Shown piece after piece: positions 12,995-20,507 of a DNA stretch of 41,987 nt (its first letter is position 1; every line of letters starts with the position of its first letter). Source of the DNA: a virus; IMG/VR virus record IMGVR_UViG_3300032246_001717, positions 1-41,987 of that record; one strand, 5' to 3'. A program made the position numbers and the translations under genes. The notes beneath the pieces are model-generated. The model saw only the letters and a program-made list of their open reading frames with translations, was not told the origin of the DNA and ran no database searches.

Positions 12995-14281
12995 ATGGCG
13001 GGGAGCCTGGTCGTCGGTCACGCACGGGTCTCCACCAAAGGGGCCGATCAAGACACGTCGATCGATCAGCAGGTGATCGACCTCAAGGCCGTTGGCTGCG
13101 ACCTGGTGATCGTGGAGAGGGCCAGCGCATACAAGGGCCAGGCCCGGCCGGAATGGGAGCGGTTGCTGACGCTCATCGCCAGCGGACAGGCGCGGCGCCT
13201 CTACGTCGCGTCACAGTCCCGGCTGAGTCGCCGCGGGGAGGACGTGCAGTTGTTCCGAATGTGCGCCCGCCTGGGGGTGGATGTTCAGCTGTTGGACGGC
13301 ACGCCGGTGGACATGGAGGACCCCTCGTCGAAACTCATTACCGGGGTCGTCAGCCTCTGCAACGAAATCGACAGCGACATTAAAAGCCGGCGCATCAAAG
13401 CTGGTCTTGCCGGTCGAAAAGCTCAGGGCCATTACGCCTGCGGCCGGGTCCCCTATGGGTACATGTACGACGGCTCCCAGGTGCGGCCAGACCCAGAGAC
13501 GTTCCCCCTGGCGCGTCAGTTGTGGGAAAAATTGGAAGCGATGGAATTCAACTGCAGCGGGGCCCGGCGAGCGCATGGGCTGGACTGGTCCCAGAGAGGG
13601 TTGAATCGCTGGCTCGACAACCCGATGCTTCGGGGCGTGGTGCGGGGGGAGCCCGGCAGGGTTGAGGCTCTGATCAGCTGGGAAGAATGGCAACGCGGCC
13701 GGCAGTTGCAGGAATCCCGACGGGTGTTTCAAACTAGGGCCCCATCAAAAAAGAGGGTGTTCTCCAGTCTGATTCGCTGCGCTGGTTGCAATCGACGGAT
13801 GCACTACGCCGCCGCGTACGGCAAGCCAAGGTTCAAGTGCACCGGTGCCCAATGCAAATTTTGGGGTCGAGGCCTGGCGGAATGGAAGGTTCGGGACCAA
13901 GTGATTGAAACCCTGCGGACGGCTGCCGGACGGATGACCGAGATTGCTGCGGCGCCGGTTCAGCCTGCCGAGCCACCGGAGCGAATCGCTAAGCGGGCTC
14001 AGCTTGACCAGCTTGAGCAGCTGCAGGGGCAGGGCGTCCCTGGTCTGGAGGGGGCGATCGACGCTCTGCGGATGGACCTCCTGGCGCCACCGCCAGCCCC
14101 GCAATCAGCGAACTGGGCAGGGTTCCGGGACGTGCTGTTGCGACCGGGAACCCTGGAGGACGCCAGCGTTGACGAACTCCGCGCACTCATCCTGGAGCTG
14201 GTGGCGGAGATCATCTATGTCGGCGATCCCAACCGGGTCGAAATCCGGCTGAGAGATTGCCCTGGCAACGATCCGGCGTAG
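12995..14281 (+). CDS. Large serine recombinase (XisF/integrase type)
   Basis: A 428-residue site-specific recombinase. The N-terminal resolvase domain has VGHARVSTKG with nucleophile Ser13, DTSIDQQ, and YVASQSRLSRRGEDV. A Recombinase domain follows (AGRKAQGHYACGRVPYGYMYD; RGLNRWLDNPMLRGVVRG). Next is a zinc ribbon (LIRCAGCNRRMHYA...FKCTGAQCKFWG) and a helical C-terminus with a Leu-rich coiled coil. It would integrate and excise the phage, or act as an excisase like cyanobacterial XisF. It is shorter than phiC31 integrase. The start is ATG behind a non-SD leader. It implies a temperate life. Confidence 0.9.
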   Translation: MAGSLVVGHARVSTKGADQDTSIDQQVIDLKAVGCDLVIVERASAYKGQARPEWERLLTLIASGQARRLYVASQSRLSRRGEDVQLFRMCARLGVDVQLLDGTPVDMEDPSSKLITGVVSLCNEIDSDIKSRRIKAGLAGRKAQGHYACGRVPYGYMYDGSQVRPDPETFPLARQLWEKLEAMEFNCSGARRAHGLDWSQRGLNRWLDNPMLRGVVRGEPGRVEALISWEEWQRGRQLQESRRVFQTRAPSKKRVFSSLIRCAGCNRRMHYAAAYGKPRFKCTGAQCKFWGRGLAEWKVRDQVIETLRTAAGRMTEIAAAPVQPAEPPERIAKRAQLDQLEQLQGQGVPGLEGAIDALRMDLLAPPPAPQSANWAGFRDVLLRPGTLEDASVDELRALILELVAEIIYVGDPNRVEIRLRDCPGNDPA

Positions 14282-14474
14282 CGCAGTGCGTGCGTCCATG
14301 TGGGAAACATACCCCCTCAGACTCCCGACCCACCAGCCCCTCGCGTGCCAGGCCAAGCCCAACCACACCGCAAATTCTAAAAAATTCCCAACCCTGAGCC
14401 GTTTTATCTTCGCTTTGCTGCTAGTTGTTCGGCATAGGAAGCCATAGGATTGGCGAGTCTCCCCCCCCCCCCCG
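14282..14474. other. Intergenic region with dyad copy F and a C13 run
   Basis: No gene seen. It contains TCAGACTCCCGACCCACC (14317-14334), a diverged copy of the dispersed dyad, and CCCAACCCTGAGCC near 14386. A run of 13 C (14461-14473) stands directly before the ATG of the HTH regulator, in the ribosome-binding position. Confidence 0.55.
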
Positions 14475-15149
14475 ATGTCAAGCATTTACAGAATCACTAA
14501 AGAACAGCAGTCTGAGGCAGCCGTAGCATTCGGCGCCATGCTGAAACGGTGGCGAGCACTGAACGGATGGACGCAATACACTGCAGCGGAATGGGCTAAG
14601 GAAGCGGGTGACTTTGAGTCTCCGCCCCATTCAGGTCTCAGTGAGTTAGAAAATGGCCAAGTAAAAAGCCCCAGGTCAGGCACATTTATCAGACTCGGCG
14701 AGATCAATTTCAGGACCCATGCAGGTGATTTCCATGGAGTCACAAGCCGCAAGATTAAGGACGAATTGCAGGGCAGCCAGGCAATCTGCGGTGAAGACGG
14801 CGAACCATGGGGCCCGGCTCAGTTTTGGGAGTGTCATAGCGGCCTTCGGGCGGTGCCCCCTCATTTGGCACCACAGCAGCTGATCGAGGCCCCGGCGCTC
14901 ACTGATGACCAGGCTGCTGAGCTGGGGGCGGCCTGGCGGCAAACGATCATCGATGCCGGCAAGGCCCAGGGCCTGACCCCCATGAAAGCCGTTGCCGATT
15001 TCCTCCGGTCGGTTCCCCAGCCCCACCGCGACGCCATGGAAAACGGCCTGATGCTTGACCTGTTGGCCGCCGATTTGGCCCCTATGTGGGATCCCGCCGA
15101 GGGCCGCTGGCTGCCAACGGCATGGATGGCCGCGTGGTTGGGAGGCTGA
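14475..15149 (+). CDS. XRE-type HTH regulator
   Basis: A 224-residue protein. Residues about 15-65 resemble a helix-turn-helix of the XRE class (FGAMLKRWRALNGWTQYTAAEWAKEAG...SGLSELENGQ), which suits a lysogeny or early-gene regulator. The C-terminal half is helical and unrecognised (DDQAAELGAAWRQTIIDAGKAQGLTPMKAVADFL). No peptidase S24 domain is present, so it is not a LexA-like CI. It is the first gene after the recombinase in the plus-strand block; a C13 tract replaces the usual leader. Confidence 0.6.
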   Translation: MSSIYRITKEQQSEAAVAFGAMLKRWRALNGWTQYTAAEWAKEAGDFESPPHSGLSELENGQVKSPRSGTFIRLGEINFRTHAGDFHGVTSRKIKDELQGSQAICGEDGEPWGPAQFWECHSGLRAVPPHLAPQQLIEAPALTDDQAAELGAAWRQTIIDAGKAQGLTPMKAVADFLRSVPQPHRDAMENGLMLDLLAADLAPMWDPAEGRWLPTAWMAAWLGG

Positions 15150-15217
15150 GCAGGGCGGGGCCTTGCGGATCAGTCTCACAAGTTGCTAACGTTTGCGGGT
15201 CCACGTCACCCCCCCTG

Positions 15218-15538
15218 ATGACGAACACCCCCCCGGTCAGCCCGGAGCAATGGCGGCTGGCGTTTGAAGCTGAGCAGTCTCTCCACAACGATTTGCTTTT
15301 GGCTCAAATTGCCGCTCGCACAAACGGCATCAAAAACCTTACGGAAGCCGTCATTTTGCTCAATGACCACGGTTTTGCTGTTTTGACCAGATGTTCCAGC
15401 GAAAGCCGCCCAGCTGTTTTTTTCCTTCATCAAAGCGGCGCATCATTGGATGTCGAGGGTTCATCCCCAACCGCCATCATCAGCGGAATCCTGGCGATCA
15501 CCACGGCTCAGCCTGCCGACTCTGAGGAAGCAGCATGA
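15218..15538 (+). CDS. Hypothetical protein
   Basis: A 106-residue protein, family unknown. The N-terminal half is helical (PEQWRLAFEAEQSLHNDLLLAQIAARTNG). The second half looks beta-rich (FAVLTRCSSESRPAVFFLHQSG). The ATG at 15218 was chosen over earlier in-frame codons, which would overlap the regulator gene. Its 3' end carries dyad copy G and overlaps the next gene by four bases. Confidence 0.5.
   Translation: MTNTPPVSPEQWRLAFEAEQSLHNDLLLAQIAARTNGIKNLTEAVILLNDHGFAVLTRCSSESRPAVFFLHQSGASLDVEGSSPTAIISGILAITTAQPADSEEAA
15508..15525 (+). repeat. Dispersed start-associated dyad, copy G
   Basis: TCAGCCTGCCGACTCTGA ends nine bases before the ATG at 15535, with GGAAG in the gap. It matches copy O at 15 of 18 bases. 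It shows that the motif also serves plus-strand genes. Confidence 0.6.
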
Positions 15539-15876
15539 ATCAGCTACTAGAAGTGCGGCAGCTGGACGCTGCCATTCAAAAATTGGATCAACTGCGCGAC
15601 GCCATCCCCCGCGCCAGCGTTAGCCCCAGGGTCAAAATTGGAGCCGTTGTCAGTGTGATTGACCAGCTGGACGACCTGCGGGAGTTGCTGACCATGCCCC
15701 GCGTTGGTCGCCCGGCAACCTGCCGCCCCAGCCAGGGAAGCGTTTGCGGCTCGACCGAATGGCTGCTGCTCAAGTTGTTGGCGGTTGCCGCCCTGGCTAC
15801 CGTTTCGGTCCAAGTTGGCATTCACCACGGGCACGCCAGTTGCCCGGCTCCCAACGTTGCGAGGGTGGGCCCATGA
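15535..15876 (+). CDS. Hypothetical protein with one membrane segment
   Basis: A 113-residue protein. The first half is helical (LDAAIQKLDQLRDAI; VKIGAVVSVIDQLDDLREL). A hydrophobic span follows near residues 76-92 (LLLKLLAVAALATVSVQVG). It may be an N-in membrane protein. It overlaps both neighbours by four bases, so it is in a tightly coupled operon with the recombination genes. Confidence 0.5.
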   Translation: MNQLLEVRQLDAAIQKLDQLRDAIPRASVSPRVKIGAVVSVIDQLDDLRELLTMPRVGRPATCRPSQGSVCGSTEWLLLKLLAVAALATVSVQVGIHHGHASCPAPNVARVGP

Positions 15877-16157
15877 CGTTGCTTGAACGCCGCTGTCTAT
15901 GGCTGGCTCAGTCAATGCAGGAGGCCCGGAAGCTTGCTGACGCTGACCCCGAATCTTCCTGCTGGGAAAAACTGGAGGGAATCTTGGCCGACCTGGAGGC
16001 GCGCCTCGGGCAGCGCAACCCCGAGGCCTACCGCCCCTCGCCGGTGCCACCTCCTGCCTACCGCCCCTCGCCGGTGCCACCCCCTGCCGGTGCCTCAATC
16101 TCTGACATCGAATTCGGGCGAGCAATGCGGGCAGCTCATCGGGGGCTGGTGACTTGA
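15873..16157 (+). CDS. Small helical protein with a Pro-rich tandem repeat
   Basis: A 94-residue protein. An N-terminal helical part (LLERRCLWLAQSMQEARKLAD; LEGILADLEARLGQ) is followed by two identical decapeptides AYRPSPVPPP. The end is GASISDIEFGRAMRAAHRG. The decapeptides come from an almost exact 30-bp DNA duplication (16026-16085). Function unknown. Confidence 0.5.
   Translation: MTLLERRCLWLAQSMQEARKLADADPESSCWEKLEGILADLEARLGQRNPEAYRPSPVPPPAYRPSPVPPPAGASISDIEFGRAMRAAHRGLVT
16026..16085 (+). repeat. Two tandem 30-bp repeats in coding DNA
   Basis: Two copies of a 30-bp unit beginning GCCTACCGCCCCTCGCC, differing at one base, in frame. A recent duplication. Confidence 0.9.
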
Positions 16158-16360
16158 TGGCAACCACTCAGACTCTCAACCCTGAACCCAGGCAACGGCG
16201 CTATCAGCGATGGGTAGGGCCCAGGCACTACGTTTCGTCGGCACTTCATCAGGACGCCTACGACGCTCTGCGCGTGTTCATGCGCCGGGAAGGCCTCTCA
16301 GCCTCAGGGGCTGTGCATCATTTGGTGAGGATTGGCCTGGGGTTGGAGGCGTTGAACTGA
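16157..16360 (+). CDS. Ribbon-helix-helix-like small protein
   Basis: A 67-residue basic protein. After a short charged N-terminus it has HYVSSALHQDAYDALRVFMRREGLSASGAVHHLVRIGL in outline: a strand, then helix DAYDALRVFMRREG, turn, helix SASGAVHHLVRIG. That is the CopG/Arc arrangement. It directly precedes the exonuclease and overlaps it by one base, so it may regulate the recombination operon. The first codons contain dyad copy H. Confidence 0.55.
   Translation: MATTQTLNPEPRQRRYQRWVGPRHYVSSALHQDAYDALRVFMRREGLSASGAVHHLVRIGLGLEALN
16168..16185 (+). repeat. Dispersed start-associated dyad, copy H
   Basis: TCAGACTCTCAACCCTGA lies eight bases after the ATG at 16157, encoding TQTLNPE. One base differs from copy D. 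Confidence 0.7.
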
Positions 16361-17169
16361 TGTCCAAGCTTACCTTTCACCCTGGCCTCTCCAATGAGGC
16401 CTATCACGCCCTAGACGGGGTCAGCCCCTCCCGGTTGAAACTGCTTAATCGTTCGCCCCTGCATTTTTACGACCGTTTTCTGGCGCCCGATCGGGAGCCG
16501 CTGGAGTCAACGCCGGCCATGCAGGTCGGGACTGCGTTTCACACAGCAGTCCTAGAGCCCGACTTATGGGGGGCCACGGTGGCAGTTCAGGCTGAAAAAT
16601 GGGACCGTCGCACCACCGCCGGCAAAGCGGCTGCCGCTGAATTTGAGGAGGAGGCCGCGGGCAAAATTACCCTTACCGTGGACGATGCCGCCAGAGTTCA
16701 GGCCATGGCCGCCGCCGTTCGTGCCCACCCCGCTGCCAGGTTCATCCTGGCAATGGAGGGCCAGCGTGAAGCCTCCTACACATGGAACGACCCGAAAACC
16801 TGGGTCAACTGCAAAACCCGGCCCGACTTCCACAGCGCAGACCGTCAGTTTGTGGTTGACCTCAAATCAACCACGGACGCTAGCCGGGATGCGTTTACCA
16901 AATCAATTGCCAACTACGACTATCACGTCCAGACCGCTTGGAACCTTGACGCTCTAGAGGCTGAAACGTTCCTCACCATTGCGGTTGAATCTCAACGCCC
17001 CTATGCCGTTGCTGTCTACCCAGCCAGCGCCGCCCTGGTTGCCGCAGGTCAGCGCCGTATTGAAACTGCAATGGAGCAGCTAGCAGAGTGCCTGGCTTCC
17101 GGCAACTGGACTGGCTACGGCGATCAAATTCAAGACCCTATTGACCTTCCTCCCTGGTGTAACGACTGA
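16360..17169 (+). CDS. PD-(D/E)XK exonuclease (RecE / exodeoxyribonuclease VIII-like)
   Basis: A 269-residue nuclease of the RecE/Cas4-like PDDEXK group. It begins NEAYHALDGVSPSRLKLLNRSPLHFYD, typical of the family. It has a conserved AMQVGTAFHTAVLEPD, then the catalytic core CKTRPDFHSADRQFVVDLKSTTDAS (Asp ... Asp-x-Lys), and a QTAWNLDAL helix. It would resect DNA ends to give 3' single strands for the annealing partner encoded next. The ATG shares a base with the previous stop, and its own stop shares a base with the next start. Confidence 0.85.
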   Translation: MSKLTFHPGLSNEAYHALDGVSPSRLKLLNRSPLHFYDRFLAPDREPLESTPAMQVGTAFHTAVLEPDLWGATVAVQAEKWDRRTTAGKAAAAEFEEEAAGKITLTVDDAARVQAMAAAVRAHPAARFILAMEGQREASYTWNDPKTWVNCKTRPDFHSADRQFVVDLKSTTDASRDAFTKSIANYDYHVQTAWNLDALEAETFLTIAVESQRPYAVAVYPASAALVAAGQRRIETAMEQLAECLASGNWTGYGDQIQDPIDLPPWCND

Positions 17170-18248
17170 TGACTTTTGAAATCAAAATTGCCAAGCGACT
17201 TGGCGCCAGATTGTTAATCCAACTGTCAGGCGTCAGCGGTTCAGGCAAGACCTATTCAGGCCTGCAATTAGCCTACGGCCTTGCCGGTGGCGACAGCAGC
17301 AAGATCATAGGCATTGACACCGAAAATAGGCGCATGAGCCTATACGCTGACTGCTTGCCCAATGCCGAACCGTTTCGAGTCCTGGAGTTCTTTGCCCCAT
17401 TTTCACCGGCCCGGTACATCGAGGCTATCAACGCTTGCTGTGATGCTGGCGCGGAAGTCATTGTGATTGATTCGGTGTCTCATGAATGGGAATCCGAAGG
17501 CGGTTGTGAATGGATTGCCAACAATTCAAGCGGGCGGCTTGCTGATTGGAAAACTGCCAAGCGAGAACATAAGCGATTTATGACCAATATGCTTCAATGC
17601 TCTGCTCATATCATTGCTTGCACGCGAGCCCGCGAAAAAACAGATTTTAGTGATACCAAGAATCCTAGGTCTCTTGGGATACAGCCAATTCAGGAAAAAA
17701 ACTTTAGCTTTGAGGCTACGGTTTCCCTGATGATGACCGACCAGGGCAAGCGCCAAGAGGTTCTTAAGTGCCCCGCAGAGCTGCAAAAGATCTTGGGTCG
17801 TGGCACTGGTTATATCACCGCCTCCGATGGTGCTGCATTGCGCCAATGGGTTGATGGCGGCGGCATCATTGACCCTGAAGTCGAAAAAGCACGCGGCTTG
17901 TTTCTGAACGCAGCAGAGCAGGGGCTAGACGCATTGCGCGCCACCTATCAACAGGTTGCCAAAAGCGTCCGCGATGCCCTGGGGCAGGAGTTCATGGATT
18001 CGGTAGCTGCCAGCGCCAGGGCCTTTGACGAAGCACGGCAGGCGGGCGAGGATCTCACTATTAACGATCTCAACCGTCAAATTGCAGCAACCCCAGACCC
18101 CTCCCCCGCGACCCCAGAACCTCAGGCCCCCGACCCTGAACCCAGCACCACCCCAGACCCCCAGCCAGCCCCCAGGGGCCGCCGGGTGATCACTGCACCC
18201 GCCCCTGTTGTGGAGCCGGCCGAAGTGATCCCTGGGCTGGCTGATTGA
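17169..18248 (+). CDS. RecA-like ATPase, Sak4-type annealing protein
   Basis: A 359-residue protein of the AAA_24 / phage Sak4 group, RecA-fold proteins that promote single-strand annealing with the help of SSB. Walker A is SGVSGSGKTYSGLQ. Walker B is AEVIVIDSVSHEWE, and TNMLQCSAHIIACTRAREK follows as sensor region. The last 60 residues are Pro/Ala/Glu-rich and unstructured (repeated PDP / PEP units). Its place between an exonuclease and SSB is the usual gene order of phage recombination modules. Confidence 0.82.
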   Translation: MTFEIKIAKRLGARLLIQLSGVSGSGKTYSGLQLAYGLAGGDSSKIIGIDTENRRMSLYADCLPNAEPFRVLEFFAPFSPARYIEAINACCDAGAEVIVIDSVSHEWESEGGCEWIANNSSGRLADWKTAKREHKRFMTNMLQCSAHIIACTRAREKTDFSDTKNPRSLGIQPIQEKNFSFEATVSLMMTDQGKRQEVLKCPAELQKILGRGTGYITASDGAALRQWVDGGGIIDPEVEKARGLFLNAAEQGLDALRATYQQVAKSVRDALGQEFMDSVAASARAFDEARQAGEDLTINDLNRQIAATPDPSPATPEPQAPDPEPSTTPDPQPAPRGRRVITAPAPVVEPAEVIPGLAD

Positions 18249-18278
18249 CCTGTTTCTCATCCCATTGCTATTGAACCC

Positions 18279-18755
18279 ATGGATTCATCTATCAATCTGA
18301 CCGAAATTTTGGCTAGCCATGCCAGCTGGTTGAGTGACAAAACAACCGGCAACAGGGCCAACCTGAGCTGGGCAAATCTCAGCGGGGCAAATCTCAGCGG
18401 GGCAAATCTCAGCGGGGCAAATCTCAGCGGGGCAAATCTCAGCTGGGCCAATTTGAGCGGGATTGCTGGCCTAGTTGTTGCTAGCGATGCCCCCGAACGC
18501 TTACGCGCAGTGGCAGTTGCTGCGTTGAAAGAGGGAGCTCTGGAGATGGAAAGTTGGCACACATGCGATACAACTCATTGCATTGGTGGGACAGCAATCC
18601 ACCAGGCCGGTGAAGTTGGGCGCCTACTGGAGGCTGCGGTAGGCCCCGTAGTTGCGGCTCTGATGCTTTTGGGCCCTGATGCTCATGCTCATTTTTACGA
18701 CTCCAACCAGGCGGCCACCGCATGGCTGCGCTCAGTATTGGAACAGCCGGCTTGA
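18279..18755 (+). CDS. Pentapeptide-repeat protein with a C-terminal helical domain
   Basis: A 158-residue protein. Residues about 24-62 hold tandem pentapeptides A-N-L-S-[GW] (NLSWANLSGANLSG...), which form a right-handed beta helix. The C-terminal part is unrelated to the repeats (ERLRAVAVAALKEGALEMESWHTCDTTHCIGGTAIHQAGE) and is helical, with two close Cys. A similar WHTC..THC..G.A.H.AG pattern is met in cyanobacterial and phage hypothetical proteins. DNA-mimic pentapeptide proteins inhibit gyrase, but the array here is far too short to claim this. Confidence 0.65.
   Translation: MDSSINLTEILASHASWLSDKTTGNRANLSWANLSGANLSGANLSGANLSGANLSWANLSGIAGLVVASDAPERLRAVAVAALKEGALEMESWHTCDTTHCIGGTAIHQAGEVGRLLEAAVGPVVAALMLLGPDAHAHFYDSNQAATAWLRSVLEQPA
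18361..18460 (+). repeat. Tandem 15-bp repeats coding the pentapeptides
   Basis: Unit CAGCGGGGCAAATCT is repeated four times without change, with diverged units at both edges. Exact identity suggests recent expansion. Confidence 0.9.
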
Positions 18756-18790
18756 TTGCTAAACACTCCCATCCCATCAAATTCCAATCC

Positions 18791-19183
18791 ATGAACAGCA
18801 TCAATCTTGTCGGCCGCGCCGGCCGTGATCCTGAGGTCAAGTTTTTTGAATCCGGCAACACCATTGCGGAATTGAGCCTGGCGGTTCGAGGTCAAAAAAA
18901 GGACGAAACCGATTGGTTTAATTTGAAAATCTGGGGCAAGACGGCACAAATTGCTGCCGACTACGTCCGCAAGGGGTCGCTAATTGGCATCAGCGGTCGG
19001 CTCACCATTGAAAAATGGACCGACCGCACCAGTGGTGAAGAGCGGTCAAAGCCCGTTGTCGTTGTTGACCGCCTAGAGCTGTTGGGTTCCCGCGGCGACA
19101 ACGAGGGCGCCAATCCTGCAGGCAGTCGCCCCGCAGCAGCCCCAACTCAGCCCGCCCCAGGCGACGACGAGATCCCATTCTGA
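18791..19183 (+). CDS. ssb: Single-stranded DNA-binding protein
   Basis: A 130-residue SSB. OB-fold marks are INLVGRAGRDPEVKFFESGNTIAELSLAV, DWFNLKIWGKTAQIAADYVRKGSLIGISG and the acidic C-terminal tip DDEIPF that binds partner proteins. It protects single strands at forks and loads the Sak4-like protein. The ATG at 18791 fits the family N-terminus; a longer in-frame start does not. The sigma factor gene overlaps its stop (TGATG). Confidence 0.94.
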   Translation: MNSINLVGRAGRDPEVKFFESGNTIAELSLAVRGQKKDETDWFNLKIWGKTAQIAADYVRKGSLIGISGRLTIEKWTDRTSGEERSKPVVVVDRLELLGSRGDNEGANPAGSRPAAAPTQPAPGDDEIPF

Positions 19184-20043
19184 TGTCTCGCCGCGACGAC
19201 GCCACAAGCCATTGGATGAACGCGGCCGGTCGTCATCCTCTCCTAGCCCCAGCCGAAGAGCTGCACCTGGGCCGCCTAGTGCGCCGATGGTTGGATGACC
19301 CTGAGGCTTCGGCGCTTGCCCAACGCCGGGGCCGCCGTGCCCGTGATCGGATGGTCGCCGGGAACCTCAGGTTGGTCGGCACCGTGGTCCGTCGCGAAGC
19401 CAAAAAATACCCTCGGCTGGTTGGGCCCAGCGAAATTCCCGACATGCTCCAGGCCGGTGCGATTGGCCTGGTGCGTGGTGCTGAGAAGTTTGACCCCGAA
19501 AGGGGTTACAAGTTTTCGACGCTGGCCTTTTGGTGGATCTGGCAGGCCACTACTCGATGGGTTGCGACTGACTGCCGGACAATTCGGCTGCCGGTTGCCC
19601 ACGCTGAGGAGCTGAGCAAGATCTACAAGGCCACGGACAGGCTGGTTGAGCGTCTGGGGCGCCCCCCGACCCGGCAGGAGTTGGCGGCTGAACTGGGGAC
19701 CGATGGCGACCTCATTGATGCGCGTCTGCGTGCGGGACAGCCGTGCCTGTCGCTTGACTACATGGTTGCCAATGAAGATGATCAGGCATCTTTCCTAGAT
19801 TTTCTTCCGGCGCCAATGGCTGATGATCATTACGATCATCTTTACGGATTGATTGATTCTTTACCACCCCTTCAAGCGATGCTGATTCGAGAGCATTACG
19901 GATTGGATTCCTGCCGGTGGACTGGCAAAACTCAGCTGGCCAAGGATTTTGGCCTGACGACTGAGCAGGTGCGAAAAGAGCTAAGGTTGGCCCATGGGCG
20001 ACTGCAGGGGCAGGAGCAGCTCAGCCTCCCAACCCCGACCTAG
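19183..20043 (+). CDS. Phage-encoded sigma-70 family factor
   Basis: A 286-residue sigma factor of the primary/group 2 type without region 1.1. It has region 1.2 (MNAAGRHPLLAPAEELHLGRLV) and region 2 (MVAGNLRLV...IPDMLQAGAIGLVRGAEKFDP, then YKFSTLAFWWIWQATTRWV covering 2.3-2.4). Region 3 (RLPVAHAEELSKIYKATDRL, GRPPTRQELAAELG) and region 4 (LPPLQAMLIREHYGLD, TGKTQLAKDFGLTTEQVRKELRLA) follow. The -10 reader YKFSTLAFWWIWQA differs from the usual YKFSTYAYWWIRQA. It could redirect host RNA polymerase to phage promoters. It ends the operon before a strong terminator. Confidence 0.92.
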   Translation: MSRRDDATSHWMNAAGRHPLLAPAEELHLGRLVRRWLDDPEASALAQRRGRRARDRMVAGNLRLVGTVVRREAKKYPRLVGPSEIPDMLQAGAIGLVRGAEKFDPERGYKFSTLAFWWIWQATTRWVATDCRTIRLPVAHAEELSKIYKATDRLVERLGRPPTRQELAAELGTDGDLIDARLRAGQPCLSLDYMVANEDDQASFLDFLPAPMADDHYDHLYGLIDSLPPLQAMLIREHYGLDSCRWTGKTQLAKDFGLTTEQVRKELRLAHGRLQGQEQLSLPTPT

Positions 20044-20067
20044 GCTATGATCGGTTCATGGGAGACC

Positions 20068-20102
20068 AAGCCCAGGGAGAGGTGAACTTCCTGGGCTTTT
20101 TC
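20068..20102 (+). terminator. Rho-independent terminator after the sigma gene
   Basis: Stem AAGCCCAGG / CCTGGGCTT with a 13-nt loop, then TTTTC. It closes the plus-strand recombination/sigma block. Confidence 0.88.
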
Positions 20103-20109
20103 ATGCCCA

Positions 20110-20385
20110 TCACCCCAGGCCCAGTCGGGCCATCACCTCACGCGCCCATTGATGATGGCGCGGGGCTGGGTCCGGGTCCCTGATGGCTTCCCGTGCTTCC
20201 AGCTCCGCTATGCGCCGAGTTGCCTGGCGAAGGATAGTGCTCTGGTTGAGGTAGGCGACCCAGAGGGAGTCAGCATGCGCTGCCAGCCGCTCCGGGCTCA
20301 TCTCCCGAATCAACCGCCGGCCGCGTTCGCGGTCCAGTTCCGCCGATAGCGTGAGCTGAGGGATCATCCACGAATTTTGGGGCAT
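20110..20385 (-). CDS. Small helical hypothetical protein
   Basis: A 91-residue, mainly helical, charged protein (SAELDRERGRRLIREMSPERLAAHADSLW; ILRQATRRIAELEAREAI) with a likely coiled coil. It lies 122 bases after the C39 peptidase on the same strand, so it may be a lysis accessory gene, but no membrane segment is seen. Family unknown. Confidence 0.55.
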   Translation of the reverse strand: MPQNSWMIPQLTLSAELDRERGRRLIREMSPERLAAHADSLWVAYLNQSTILRQATRRIAELEAREAIRDPDPAPRHHQWAREVMARLGLG

Positions 20386-20507
20386 GGGTTCAGAGTTGCG
20401 AGTGGGAATAGATCACAGCGGCGGCGCCTGCTGGGAAGTCGAAATTGATGGAGTTTGGCACCGGAGCCGATCGGCCAGCGTTCTGCGTGAGCTGATGGCA
20501 GCCAGCC

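Noticed and set aside
13211-13732. Minus-strand ORF of 173 codons inside the recombinase gene
   Set aside because: Antisense shadow of a clearly identified serine recombinase.
18361-18460. Tandem repeats considered as a CRISPR array
   Set aside because: Repeats are adjacent with no spacers and code for pentapeptides in frame.
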